64,000 nucleotides of DNA from positions 1 through 64,000 of the forward strand of contig NZ_JABETO010000015.1 of assembly GCF_013055795.1 (NCBI RefSeq), read 5' to 3'. Shown here piece after piece: positions 17,853 to 26,272 of the stretch. The stretch comes from Streptomyces sp. I05A-00742. Lineage in GTDB: Bacteria; Actinomycetota; Actinomycetes; Streptomycetales; Streptomycetaceae. Position 1 is the first letter of the stretch, and the number at the start of each line of letters is the position of its first letter. Below the pieces are notes generated by a model, which worked only from the letters and a program-made list of their open reading frames with translations, was not told the origin of the DNA and searched no databases. Position numbers and translations under genes: made by a program.

Positions 17853-18791
17853 ATGGGTGCAGGGCACGACCACGGCCACGCGCAGGGCGGGCCCCCGACG
17901 GGCACGGCGGCCGCGGCCTACCGCGGGCGGCTGCGGATCGCGCTCGGGATCACGCTCACGGTGCTGGTCGCGGAGGTCGTCGGCAGTGCGCTGACCGGCT
18001 CGCTGGCGCTGCTCGCCGACGCCGGTCATATGGCGACGGACGCCGTGGGCGTCTCGATGGCCCTGATCGCGATCCACTTCGCCAACCGCCCGAGCGGCGG
18101 CCGGCGCACCTACGGCTACGCGCGCGCCGAGATCCTGGCGGCCGTGCTGAACTGCCTGCTGCTGCTCGGCGTCGGCGGTTACATCCTCTTCGAGGCGGTC
18201 CAGCGGCTGGCCTCGCCCGAGGACGTGCCGGGCGGGACGACGGTCGTCTTCGGCCTCGTCGGCCTGGTCGCCAACCTGATCTCGCTGTCCCTGCTGATGC
18301 GCGGGCAGAAGGAGAGCCTCAATGTGCGCGGGGCGTTCCTGGAGGTCCTCTCCGACGCCCTCGGCTCCCTCGCCGTCGTGATCGCCGCCCTGGTGATCAT
18401 GGGCACGGGATGGACCCGGGCGGACCCGGTCGCCTCGCTGGCGATCGGCCTGATGATCGTCCCCCGGACGGTGAAGCTGCTGCGCGAGGCGCTGGACGTA
18501 CTGCTGGAGGCCGCGCCGCGGGACGTCGACATGGACGAGGTCCGGGCGCACATCACGGCCCTGCCGGGGGTGACGGGGCTGCACGACCTGCATGTGTGGA
18601 CGATCACATCGGGAATGCCGGTGCTGTCGGCCCACGTCGTGGTGGACCGGGCCGCGCTGGACGCGGCGGGGCACGAGCAGATGCTGCTCGACCTCCAGGG
18701 GTGCCTGGGGCAGCACTTCGCCGTCGAGCACTGCACCTTCCAGCTGGAACCGGGCGGGTATGCGGAGCGCGAGGCCAGGCTCTGCCACTGA
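17853..18791 (+). CDS. Cation diffusion facilitator (zinc/heavy-metal efflux)
   Basis: 312-aa CDF transporter that exports Zn2+ or similar ions by proton antiport. Six hydrophobic segments begin at IALGITLTVLVAEVVG. Metal-site residues are in LLADAGHMATD (TM2, HxxxD). In TM5 LEVLSDALGS has Glu where many members have His. The N-terminus is His-rich (HDHGHAQ). A C-terminal cytoplasmic domain (DLHVWTITSG) is present. The ATG follows GGGAGGCGGCGTCC. Confidence 0.93.
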   Translation: MGAGHDHGHAQGGPPTGTAAAAYRGRLRIALGITLTVLVAEVVGSALTGSLALLADAGHMATDAVGVSMALIAIHFANRPSGGRRTYGYARAEILAAVLNCLLLLGVGGYILFEAVQRLASPEDVPGGTTVVFGLVGLVANLISLSLLMRGQKESLNVRGAFLEVLSDALGSLAVVIAALVIMGTGWTRADPVASLAIGLMIVPRTVKLLREALDVLLEAAPRDVDMDEVRAHITALPGVTGLHDLHVWTITSGMPVLSAHVVVDRAALDAAGHEQMLLDLQGCLGQHFAVEHCTFQLEPGGYAEREARLCH

Positions 18792-18886
18792 TCCGCCCCA
18801 GCGGCCGCGCTTCGTCCGGTCTGCCGTTCCGGGTGGTATGCCGTGGGGCAGACTTGAAGGCCAAGACCGACACCCGAGGATGGTCA

Positions 18887-19495
18887 ATGCCGATCACATC
18901 AGCCGAGGGCCGCTCCGCCGATTCCGCCGCGGTCCCCTCTCCCGAAGCCACCGAGCCGATCATGCTGGAGCTGGTCGACGAGGACGGCAGAACCATCGGG
19001 ACCGCCGAGAAGGTCTCCGCGCATCTCGCCCCCGGCAGACTGCACCGGGCCTTCTCGGTCTTCCTCTTCGACGACCGCGGCCGACTCCTGCTCCAGCGCC
19101 GGGCCCTCGGCAAGTACCACTCCCCCGGCGTCTGGTCGAACACCTGCTGCGGGCACCCCTATCCGGGCGAGCCGCCGTTCGTGGCCGCCGCCCGGCGCAC
19201 CGGCGAGGAACTGGGCGTGGCCCCCGCGCTGCTGCGGGAGGCGGGCACGGTGCGCTACAACCACCCGGACCCGCTCTCCGGCCTGGTCGAGCAGGAGTAC
19301 AACCACCTCTTCGTCGGCACCCTGCGGGCCGAGCTCGCCCCGGATCCGGAGGAGGTCGAGGAGACCGTCTTCGTGACCCCGGCCGAACTGGAGAAGCTGA
19401 TGGGCGAGGTGACGTTCTCCGCGTGGTTCATGACCGTGCTGGACACGGTGCGGCCGGCCGTCCGCGAGCTCATCGGGACCGGGGCGGGCTGGTAG
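18887..19495 (+). CDS. idi: Isopentenyl-diphosphate delta-isomerase, type I
   Basis: 202-aa Nudix-fold isomerase that interconverts IPP and DMAPP. The catalytic Cys is in SNTCCGHP and the catalytic Glu in VEQEYNHLF. The Nudix-like segment is AARRTGEELG. The ATG at 18887 is preceded by GAGG. It supplies the isoprenoid pool used by the hopanoid operon some 10 kb away. Its 3' end overlaps the convergent ATPase gene by 26 nt. Confidence 0.95.
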   Translation: MPITSAEGRSADSAAVPSPEATEPIMLELVDEDGRTIGTAEKVSAHLAPGRLHRAFSVFLFDDRGRLLLQRRALGKYHSPGVWSNTCCGHPYPGEPPFVAAARRTGEELGVAPALLREAGTVRYNHPDPLSGLVEQEYNHLFVGTLRAELAPDPEEVEETVFVTPAELEKLMGEVTFSAWFMTVLDTVRPAVRELIGTGAGW

Positions 19496-19985
19496 GGGCG
19501 GGCTCCTCCGCGAAGGGCAGGGAGGCCCAGACGACCTTGCCGCCGCCCGGCGTGTGCTCGACGTCATAGCTGCCGCCGGCCTCGTCGACGACGGCCTGGA
19601 CGAGCAGCAGCCCCCGGCCGCCGATCCGTTCCTCGTCGGGCACCAGGGGGCGCGGCCGGTAGGGGTGGCCGTCCTCGACGGCCACCCGTACCCCGGCCGG
19701 GCCGACGGAGACCTCGACGGTGAGCTCCGGGGAGAGCAGGGCGGCGTGCTGGACGGCGTTGGTGACCAGCTCCGAGACGATCAGCAGCAGCCCGTCCAGC
19801 CGGTCGCCGGCCAGCGGCACCTTCTGACGCCGCATCAGGTCACGGACGCCGTGCCGGGCGCGGGGCACCGACGTGGGCAGCGCGGGCGCGGTGAACCGCC
19901 AGCTGCCGCGGCGCGCGGCGGATCCGGCCGGCTCGCGGGGCGGGGCCTGGCCCGGCTCGGGCGGGACGCTCCCGACGATCTCCAT
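19470..19985 (-). CDS. Anti-sigma-type histidine kinase-like ATPase (RsbW family)
   Basis: About 171-aa cytoplasmic protein with one HATPase_c domain. The N box is ELVTNAVQHA, the G1 box is VEDGHP, and the G2 box is GGRGLLLVQ. There is no phosphoacceptor or sensor domain. Streptomyces has dozens of such proteins, most of unknown partner; no anti-anti-sigma gene is adjacent. The ATG at 19985 has GAGGGG about 12 nt upstream; an upstream in-frame start at 20021 is possible. Confidence 0.87.
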   Translation of the reverse strand: MEIVGSVPPEPGQAPPREPAGSAARRGSWRFTAPALPTSVPRARHGVRDLMRRQKVPLAGDRLDGLLLIVSELVTNAVQHAALLSPELTVEVSVGPAGVRVAVEDGHPYRPRPLVPDEERIGGRGLLLVQAVVDEAGGSYDVEHTPGGGKVVWASLPFAEEPAPTSPPRSR

Positions 19986-20225
19986 GTCCGATACCAACCC
20001 CTCGCCGTGGCTCCACCGCACACGACGAGTGTTGGGAATACCACAGTCCGCGCGGACAGCTGATCAGAAGTCGCCGCCAATCGACGCTATTTGATCGCGT
20101 GCGTATGCCGCAGTCACTCTCCCGACTGTTCCTGGCTGCCCTGATCGTCATTCGCCGAACGGTCCGGAGCGATCCCCTCCGGCCCGCCGCCCGGTGGGCG
20201 ACGGCGCGACCGGACGGCGTCCGGT

Positions 20226-20231
20226 TAGCAT
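20226..20231 (+). promoter_or_regulatory. Candidate -10 box for leaderless enoyl-CoA hydratase gene
   Basis: TAGCAT ends 7 nt before the ATG at 20239 and no ribosome-binding site is present. Confidence 0.45.
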
Positions 20232-20238
20232 CCGTCGC

Positions 20239-21030
20239 ATGGAGCCTGCACTGCATCTGGACATCGCCGACGGCACGGCGACGGTCCGTATCGCCCACCC
20301 CGCCAAGCGGAACGCCATGACCCCCGCCATGTGGCAGGAACTCCCCCGGCTCCTGGAGCGGTGCGCCGCCGACCCCGCCGTCCGGGTCCTGGTGCTGACC
20401 GGCGAGGGTGACACCTTCTGCGCGGGCGCCGACATCGCCTCGCTCACCGCGGACGGCGAGGGCGGCGAGGGCGACCCGCGCGGCCTGGCCGTCGCCGCCG
20501 AGGAGGCGCTGGCGGCCTTCCCCAAGCCGACGGTCGCGGCCGTGCGCGGGCACTGCGTCGGCGGCGGCTGCCAGCTCGCCGTCGCCTGCGACCTGCGGTT
20601 CGCCGCCGAGGACGCGGTCTTCGGCATCACCCCGGCCCGGCTGGGGATCGTGTACGCCGCGTCGTCCACCCGGCGGCTGACCGCCCTGGTGGGCCCGGCG
20701 ACGGCCAAGTACCTGCTCTACTCCGCCGAACTCATCGGCGCCGGACGCGCCGTGCGCACCGGCCTGGTGGACGAGGTGTGGGCACCGGACGAACTGGACG
20801 GCCGGGTGGCGGAGTTCGCCCGGCTGCTCGGCTCGCGCTCTCAGCTGACGCAGGCGGCGGCGAAGGAGTTCGCCACCGCCGGGCCGGTGGCGGCCGAGCG
20901 CGTCGCCCACTGGGCGGAGGAGGGGCACCGGAGCGCCGACCTGGCGGAGGGGGTCACGGCGTTCCTGGAGCGCAGGGAGCCGCGGTTCACCTGGAGCGTG
21001 CCGGTCCCCGCCCCGCTGCCCGCCGACTGA
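20239..21030 (+). CDS. Enoyl-CoA hydratase/isomerase family protein
   Basis: 263-aa crotonase-fold enzyme. The oxyanion-hole segments are FCAGADIASL and VRGHCVGGGCQLAVACDLRFA. The position normally holding the first catalytic Glu lies in GGGCQLAVA, where Gln is found, so hydratase activity may be altered. It hydrates or isomerises an enoyl-CoA. It is monocistronic, with a convergent DJ-1 gene downstream. Confidence 0.88.
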   Translation: MEPALHLDIADGTATVRIAHPAKRNAMTPAMWQELPRLLERCAADPAVRVLVLTGEGDTFCAGADIASLTADGEGGEGDPRGLAVAAEEALAAFPKPTVAAVRGHCVGGGCQLAVACDLRFAAEDAVFGITPARLGIVYAASSTRRLTALVGPATAKYLLYSAELIGAGRAVRTGLVDEVWAPDELDGRVAEFARLLGSRSQLTQAAAKEFATAGPVAAERVAHWAEEGHRSADLAEGVTAFLERREPRFTWSVPVPAPLPAD

Positions 21031-21101
21031 CGCCGCGCCACGCCTTGCCCCGCACCGCTGCCCAATGGCTGACGCCCCGTCACGCCTTGCCCCGCACCGC
21101 C
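21027..21101. repeat. 33-bp direct repeat at a convergent gene junction
   Basis: Two copies (21027-21059 and 21069-21101), 31 of 33 bases identical, 42-bp period. Both contain CACGCCTTGCCCCGCACCGC. The second copy is the 3' end of the DJ-1 gene; the first begins at the hydratase stop codon. It looks like a short local duplication. Confidence 0.8.
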
Positions 21102-21709
21102 TTCCACTCGGCCACGATGTCGGCGGGGGCCGTGTGCGCGGACCCCGCCCCGTACGGCGGCTGGGGGTCGTACTCCACGATCAGCTGGATCGACTGCGCC
21201 GTGCGGTCGTCGGCCAGCCGGCCGGCCAGCATCAGCCCCATGTCGATCCCGGAGGAGACGCCGGCGGCCGTCACGTACTTGCCGTCGGTCACCACCCGCT
21301 CGTCCACCGGCTCGGCGCCGTACCCGGCGAGCTGGGGCAGCGTCAGCCAGTGCCCCGTGGCCCGGCGGCCCACGAGCAGCCCGGCCGCCCCGAGGATCAG
21401 CGAGCCGGTGCACACGGAGGTGGTCCACCGCGTGTGCCGGTCCGCCTCGCGCAGCCAGGCGTGCGCGGGCCCCGGCTCCAGGGGGAGATTGCCCTCGGGG
21501 CCGCCCGGCACGATGATCACGTCGGGGCGGGGCACCTCGTCGAACGTGGCGTCGGCGACCAGGGTGAGGGTGCCCCGGTCGTCGGTCACCGGGCCGCGCC
21601 GCTCGGCGACGAGGACCGCCTCGGCGCCGGGGAGGCGGGTGAGGACCTCGTAGGGGCCGGTGACGTCGAGGACGGTGAAACCGGGGAAGAGCAGGATGGC
21701 GATCTGCAC
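21080..21709 (-). CDS. DJ-1/PfpI family protein
   Basis: About 209-aa glutamine-amidotransferase-like protein. The nucleophile elbow is TSVCTGSLILGAAG with RRATGHW after it, as in isonitrile hydratase-like and DJ-1/PfpI proteins. Function is not assigned. The GTG at 21709 (VQIAILLFPGF) follows AAAGG at good spacing and is preferred to the ATG at 21736. It lies just downstream of the paralogous GlxA regulator gene and is probably cotranscribed with it. Confidence 0.88.
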   Translation of the reverse strand: MQIAILLFPGFTVLDVTGPYEVLTRLPGAEAVLVAERRGPVTDDRGTLTLVADATFDEVPRPDVIIVPGGPEGNLPLEPGPAHAWLREADRHTRWTTSVCTGSLILGAAGLLVGRRATGHWLTLPQLAGYGAEPVDERVVTDGKYVTAAGVSSGIDMGLMLAGRLADDRTAQSIQLIVEYDPQPPYGAGSAHTAPADIVAEWKAVRGKA

Positions 21710-21735
21710 GGGTGGCCTTTCGGGGTTGTGCCTCA

Positions 21736-22707
21736 TCAGGTGGTTCCGCGGTCCGGACGGACGCGGCGGCGGTAGGCGCCGGGGGCCGTGCCGAGGGCGC
21801 GCCGGAAGGCCCGGCGCATCGCCTCGGGCGTGCCGTAGCCGCAGTGGCGGGAGATCTCCTCGACGCCGTCCGCGGTGTCCTCCAGCAGCCGCCGGGCCGC
21901 CTCCAGGCGCACCCGCTCGACGTAGCGGCCGGGCGGTACGCCCACCTCCGCCCGGAAGGCCCGGGCGAAGTGACGGGGCGAGAGTCCGGCGCGGGCCGCG
22001 AGTGCCTCCACGCCCAGATCCGCCTCGGGGTGTTCGGCGATCCACTGCTGGAGGTCGCGGAGCGACGGGCGGCGGGCGGTCTGCGCGGCCAGTTGGGCAC
22101 TGAACTGCCCCTGGCCGCCCGGGCGCCGGAGGTAGACGACCAGGTAGCGGGCGACGGCGAGGGCGATGTCCCGGCCGAGGTCCTCCTCGACCAGGGCGAG
22201 GGCCAGGTCCACGCCGGCCGTGACCCCGGCCGAGGTGGCGACGCTGCCGTCCCGCACATACACGGGGTCGGTCTCCAGCAGCACCTCGGGGAAGCGCTCG
22301 GCGAAGCCGTCGCAGTACGCCCAGTGGGTGGTGGCCCGGCGGCCGTCCAGCAGCCCGGCCGCGGCGAGCAGGAACGCCCCCGTGCACACCGCGACCAGCC
22401 GGCCCGCCCGCGGGCCGTGCTCGCGCAGCCCGTCGACGAGCCGCGGGTCCGGGTCGGTGACGCCCCGGCCGCCGGGGACGAGCAGGACGTCCGGCACCGG
22501 CATGTCGTCCAGGGCGCCGTCGGGCGTCAGCAGGAGGCCGCTGCCGGTGCGCACCGGCAGTCCGTCGAGGGTGGCGGTGCGCACCCGGTAGGCGCGGGGG
22601 TCGCCGGCCGCGGCCGCCGCCTGGGTGAAGACCTCCAGGGGGCCGGTGACGTCGAGGCTCTGGACCCCCTCGTGGAGGACGATGAGCACGGTGCGGCGGG
22701 GCGACAT
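21736..22707 (-). CDS. GlxA-family transcriptional regulator (DJ-1 domain plus AraC HTH)
   Basis: About 323-aa protein with an N-terminal DJ-1/PfpI-like sensor domain (LVAVCTGAFLLAAAG, RRATTHW) and a C-terminal AraC double helix-turn-helix (LAARAGLSPRHFARAF, ISRHCGYGTPEAMRRAF). It likely controls itself, the downstream DJ-1 gene or the divergent gene at 22839. The start at ATG 22707 fits the family; longer in-frame options exist upstream. Confidence 0.9.
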   Translation of the reverse strand: MSPRRTVLIVLHEGVQSLDVTGPLEVFTQAAAAAGDPRAYRVRTATLDGLPVRTGSGLLLTPDGALDDMPVPDVLLVPGGRGVTDPDPRLVDGLREHGPRAGRLVAVCTGAFLLAAAGLLDGRRATTHWAYCDGFAERFPEVLLETDPVYVRDGSVATSAGVTAGVDLALALVEEDLGRDIALAVARYLVVYLRRPGGQGQFSAQLAAQTARRPSLRDLQQWIAEHPEADLGVEALAARAGLSPRHFARAFRAEVGVPPGRYVERVRLEAARRLLEDTADGVEEISRHCGYGTPEAMRRAFRRALGTAPGAYRRRVRPDRGTT

Positions 22708-22825
22708 GATCACATGCTCGCCCCGGTGCCGTCCGGCCGCAATGACGGGCTCCCCACCTTTCCTGCCATGCCGGACCCACGTTCCCGGACGCCGTCCCGG
22801 TCTTCCCCGCCGGCCCTCCGGCACC

Positions 22826-22831
22826 TAGCGT
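22826..22831 (+). promoter_or_regulatory. Candidate -10 box for leaderless SCO6745-family gene
   Basis: TAGCGT ends 7 nt before the ATG at 22839; no Shine-Dalgarno sequence precedes the gene. Confidence 0.45.
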
Positions 22832-22838
22832 TCCGGGC

Positions 22839-23723
22839 ATGACGAGTCCTTCCGCATCCGCAGCCCGCCGTTGTCACGCCGCCCTGGAACGTCTGCACGT
22901 CTTCTCCTACTTCACCCCGGAGAGCACCCGGGAGTTCGCCGCGCTGGGGATCGAGCACGCCCACACCCGCTACTTCGCGGAGCGGGGCGCGGCCATGGGA
23001 CGGGTCGGGGCGGGTGCCGTCACGGCGGCGTTCCACATCTTCAAGCACGAGCTGGTGGCCCGGCACGTGCCGGCCGTGTGGGAGACCGCCGCTCCGGAGG
23101 AGGCCCTGGCCGCCCGGCTGCGCGCCTGCGACACGGCCCTGCGCCGGATACTGGGCGAGGAGTTCGTCACGGCCCCCGGAACGGCCGAGGCCGCGGAGCT
23201 CGCGCTGCGGGCCGCCGAGGCGGGCGAGCGGCCCTCCCGGCCGCTGTTCGCCGCCCAGGCCGACCTGCCGGTCCCCGACAGGCCGCACCTCGCCCTCTGG
23301 CACGCCGCGACGATGCTGCGCGAGCACCGCGGCGGCGGGCACCTGGCCGTGCTGACCGGGGCCGGGCTCGACCCCGTCGAGGCGCTGGTCAGCCATGTGG
23401 CCGACGGCGACCGCCGGTCCCTGCCCGGACGGCTGCTGCGGACCCGCGGGTGGAGCCCGGAGGAGCTGGAGGAGGCCGAGCGGCGGCTGCGCGACCGCGG
23501 GCTGCTCGCCGCGGACGGGACACTCACCGGGGCGGGCAGGGCGCTGCGCCGGGACATCGAGGAGGCGACCGACCGGCTGGACGCCGCGCCCTACGCGCAC
23601 CTGGGCGCGGCCGGTGTGGAGCGGCTGACGGAGCTGGCCGGGGCGGTGGCCGGGCGGCTCGCGGACGCGGGGGCGTTCCCGATGGGCGCCCCGCGGGCGG
23701 CGGACGGCTCCGGCGAGGGGTGA
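22839..23723 (+). CDS. SCO6745-family protein, function unknown
   Basis: 294-aa soluble, helix-rich protein that resembles the actinobacterial family named after SCO6745. Recognisable segments are LHVFSYFTPESTREFAALG near the N-terminus and HLALWHAATMLREHRGGGH in the centre. The C-terminal third (WSPEELEEAERRLRDRGLL) looks like a winged-helix segment. No catalytic motif is evident. It is divergent from the GlxA regulator. Confidence 0.8.
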   Translation: MTSPSASAARRCHAALERLHVFSYFTPESTREFAALGIEHAHTRYFAERGAAMGRVGAGAVTAAFHIFKHELVARHVPAVWETAAPEEALAARLRACDTALRRILGEEFVTAPGTAEAAELALRAAEAGERPSRPLFAAQADLPVPDRPHLALWHAATMLREHRGGGHLAVLTGAGLDPVEALVSHVADGDRRSLPGRLLRTRGWSPEELEEAERRLRDRGLLAADGTLTGAGRALRRDIEEATDRLDAAPYAHLGAAGVERLTELAGAVAGRLADAGAFPMGAPRAADGSGEG

Positions 23724-23746
23724 GCCGGGGGCGGCGCGGCCCGCGT

Positions 23747-23766
23747 TGTCACAGGTACCTGCCACA
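23747..23766. promoter_or_regulatory. Palindromic operator candidate upstream of tex
   Basis: TGTCACAGGTACCTGCCACA is a 20-bp near-palindrome: TGT, two free bases, CAGGTACCTG, two free bases, ACA. The central 10 bp are perfect. It lies 38 nt before the tex start and overlaps a TTGTCA that could be a -35 box. Confidence 0.5.
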
Positions 23767-23804
23767 ATGCAGACCGCAGTCCGAAGAGAAAGCGGAGCGT
23801 GATC

Positions 23805-26150
23805 GTGACGGCTACCGGTACGTCGGTCGAAGGCAGGATCGCCGAGGAGCTCGGCGTTCAGGAGCGGCAGGTGAAGGCGGCCGTCGACTTGCTCGACGGC
23901 GGGGCGACCGTGCCGTTCGTCGCCCGCTACCGCAAGGAGGCGACCGGCGCGCTGGACGACGCTCAGCTGCGCACCCTGGAGGAGCGGCTGCGCTACCTGC
24001 GGGAGCTGGAGGAGCGGCGGGCCGCCGTCCTGGAGTCGGTGCGCTCGCAGGGCAAGCTGGACGCCGCGCTGGAGGCGCGGATCCGGGAGGCCGACTCCAA
24101 GGCCCGGCTGGAGGACATCTACCTGCCGTTCAAGCCCAAGCGGCGCACCAAGGCGCAGATCGCGCGCGAGGCGGGGCTGGAGCCGCTGGCCGAGGGGCTG
24201 CTGTCCGACCCGGGTGTCGAACCGCTCGCCGCGGCGGCCGCGTTCGTGTCCGCGGACCGGGGCGTGGCCGACGCCGCGGCGGCGCTGGAGGGCGCCCGGG
24301 CGATCCTCACCGAGCGGTTCGCCGAGGACGCCGACCTCATCGGCGAGCTGCGCGAGCGGATGTGGACGCGCGGGCGGCTGGCGGCGAAGGTGCGGGCGGG
24401 CAAGGAGGAGGCGGGCGCGAAGTTCGCCGACTACTTCGACTTCGCCGAGCCGTTCACCGAGCTGCCGTCGCACCGGGTGCTGGCCATGCTGCGCGGCGAG
24501 AAGGAGGAGGTGCTCGACCTCGTCCTGGATCCGGAGCCGGCCGGTACGGAGCCGGCGGGCGCGAGCGCGTACGAGCAGGCCATCGCCCGCCGCTTCGGCA
24601 TCGCCGACCGGGGGCGGCCGGGTGACAAGTGGCTGGCGGACACCGTCCGCTGGGCCTGGCGCACCCGGGTCCTCGTCCACCTCGGCATCGACCTGCGGCT
24701 GCGGATGCGCCAGGCGGCCGAGGACGAGGCGGTCCGCGTCTTCGCCACGAACCTGCGCGACCTGCTGCTCGCCGCGCCCGCCGGCACCCGCGCCACCATG
24801 GGCCTCGACCCGGGCTTCCGCACGGGGGTGAAGGTCGCCGTCGTCGACGCCACCGGCAAGGTGGCCGCCACCGAGACCATCTACCCGCACGTCCCGCAGA
24901 ACAAGTGGGACGCCTCCCTGGCCACCCTGGCCCGGCTCGCGAAGGAGCACGGCGTCGAGCTGGTCGCCATCGGCAACGGCACGGCCTCCCGCGAGACGGA
25001 CCGGCTTGCCGCCGACCTGATGACCCGTCACCCCGAGCTGAAGCTCACCAAGGTGATGGTCTCCGAGGCCGGGGCCTCGGTGTACTCGGCCTCCGCCTTC
25101 GCCTCCCAGGAACTGCCCGGTATGGACGTGTCGCTGCGCGGCGCGGTCTCGATCGCGCGGCGGCTCCAGGACCCGCTGGCCGAGCTGGTGAAGATCGACC
25201 CCAAGTCGATCGGCGTCGGCCAGTACCAGCACGACCTCTCCGAGGTGAAGCTGTCCCGGTCCCTGGACGCCGTCGTCGAGGACTGCGTCAACGGCGTGGG
25301 CGTCGACGTCAACACGGCCTCGGCGCCGCTGCTCTCCCGGGTGTCCGGCATCGGCGCAGGCCTCGCCGAGAACATCGTCGCCCACCGCGACGCCAACGGC
25401 CCGTTCCGCTCCCGCAAGGCGCTCAAGGACGTGCCCCGGCTCGGCCCCAAGGCGTACGAGCAGTGCGCCGGCTTCCTCCGCATCCGCGGCGGCGACGATC
25501 CGCTGGACGGCTCCAGCGTCCACCCCGAGGCGTATCCGGTGGTGCGGTCCATGGCCAAGCGGACGGGCGGTGACGTCGCGGCCCTCATCGGCAGCACGAG
25601 CACCCTGCGCTCCCTGCGCCCCGAGGACTTCGTCGACGACTCCTTCGGTCTGCCGACGGTGACCGACATCCTGCGCGAGCTGGAGAAGCCGGGGCGCGAC
25701 CCGCGTCCCGCGTTCCGGACCGCCTCCTTCAAGGACGGCGTCGAGAAGATCGGCGATCTGACGCCGGGGATGATCCTGGAGGGCGTCGTCACCAATGTCG
25801 CCGCCTTCGGGGCGTTCGTGGACGTCGGGGTGCACCAGGACGGGCTCGTGCATGTGTCGGCGATGTCGAAGACGTTCGTCAAGGATCCCCGGGATGTGGT
25901 GAAGCCGGGGGACATCGTGCGGGTGAAGGTGCTGGAGGTCGACATTCCGCGGAAGCGGATCTCGCTGACGCTGCGGTTGGAGGACGAGGCCGGCGCCTCG
26001 AAGGGGCCTCGCGAGCAGCGGGCACCTCGGGAACAGCGCCGCGGCGGTGCTCCCCGTCAGCAGCGGCGTGAGGCGTCGCCCGCCGCCGGCGGGGCGATGG
26101 CCGACGCGCTGCGGCGGGCGGGGTTGGTGCGGCCCGAGGGACGGCGCTGA
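23805..26150 (+). CDS. tex: Tex family RNA-binding transcription accessory protein
   Basis: 781-aa Tex protein, a cytoplasmic nucleic-acid-binding factor related to eukaryotic Spt6. Order: N-terminal helical region (VARYRKEATGALDD), YqgF-like nuclease-fold domain (TMGLDPGFRTGVKVAVVD, AIGNGTASRETD), helix-hairpin-helix (SGIGAGLAENIVAHRDANGPF), and an S1 domain at about residues 650-720 (GMILEGVVTNVAAFGAFVDVGVHQDGLVHVS). The C-terminal tail is basic and low-complexity. GTG 23805 is preferred over GTG 23799 because GGAG is correctly spaced only for it. Confidence 0.96.
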   Translation: MTATGTSVEGRIAEELGVQERQVKAAVDLLDGGATVPFVARYRKEATGALDDAQLRTLEERLRYLRELEERRAAVLESVRSQGKLDAALEARIREADSKARLEDIYLPFKPKRRTKAQIAREAGLEPLAEGLLSDPGVEPLAAAAAFVSADRGVADAAAALEGARAILTERFAEDADLIGELRERMWTRGRLAAKVRAGKEEAGAKFADYFDFAEPFTELPSHRVLAMLRGEKEEVLDLVLDPEPAGTEPAGASAYEQAIARRFGIADRGRPGDKWLADTVRWAWRTRVLVHLGIDLRLRMRQAAEDEAVRVFATNLRDLLLAAPAGTRATMGLDPGFRTGVKVAVVDATGKVAATETIYPHVPQNKWDASLATLARLAKEHGVELVAIGNGTASRETDRLAADLMTRHPELKLTKVMVSEAGASVYSASAFASQELPGMDVSLRGAVSIARRLQDPLAELVKIDPKSIGVGQYQHDLSEVKLSRSLDAVVEDCVNGVGVDVNTASAPLLSRVSGIGAGLAENIVAHRDANGPFRSRKALKDVPRLGPKAYEQCAGFLRIRGGDDPLDGSSVHPEAYPVVRSMAKRTGGDVAALIGSTSTLRSLRPEDFVDDSFGLPTVTDILRELEKPGRDPRPAFRTASFKDGVEKIGDLTPGMILEGVVTNVAAFGAFVDVGVHQDGLVHVSAMSKTFVKDPRDVVKPGDIVRVKVLEVDIPRKRISLTLRLEDEAGASKGPREQRAPREQRRGGAPRQQRREASPAAGGAMADALRRAGLVRPEGRR

Positions 26151-26156
26151 GGGGTA

Positions 26157-26190
26157 TCGCCGGGCGGGCTGACTTCGGCCCGTCCGGCGA
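26157..26190 (+). terminator. Streptomyces-type intergenic hairpin after tex
   Basis: 13-bp inverted repeat with one G-T wobble (TCGCCGGGCGGGC and GCCCGTCCGGCGA) followed by TTGAGGAC. The GTCCGGCGATTGAGGAC ending is a sequence I recognise as recurring downstream of many Streptomyces genes. It starts 7 nt after the tex stop. Confidence 0.75.
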
Positions 26191-26224
26191 TTGAGGACAG
26201 CGCGCGCAGCGTGCTTCGGGGGAT

Positions 26225-26242
26225 GCGGGGGCTTGCCCCCGC
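26225..26242. terminator. GC-rich hairpin between convergent genes
   Basis: Perfect 8-bp stem GCGGGGGC/GCCCCCGC with a TT loop. It lies between the tex hairpin and the 3' end of the convergent M1 peptidase gene and can act on both. Confidence 0.6.
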
Positions 26243-26272
26243 AAGAAACGGTGAAGGGGCGGGACCGGGGCC

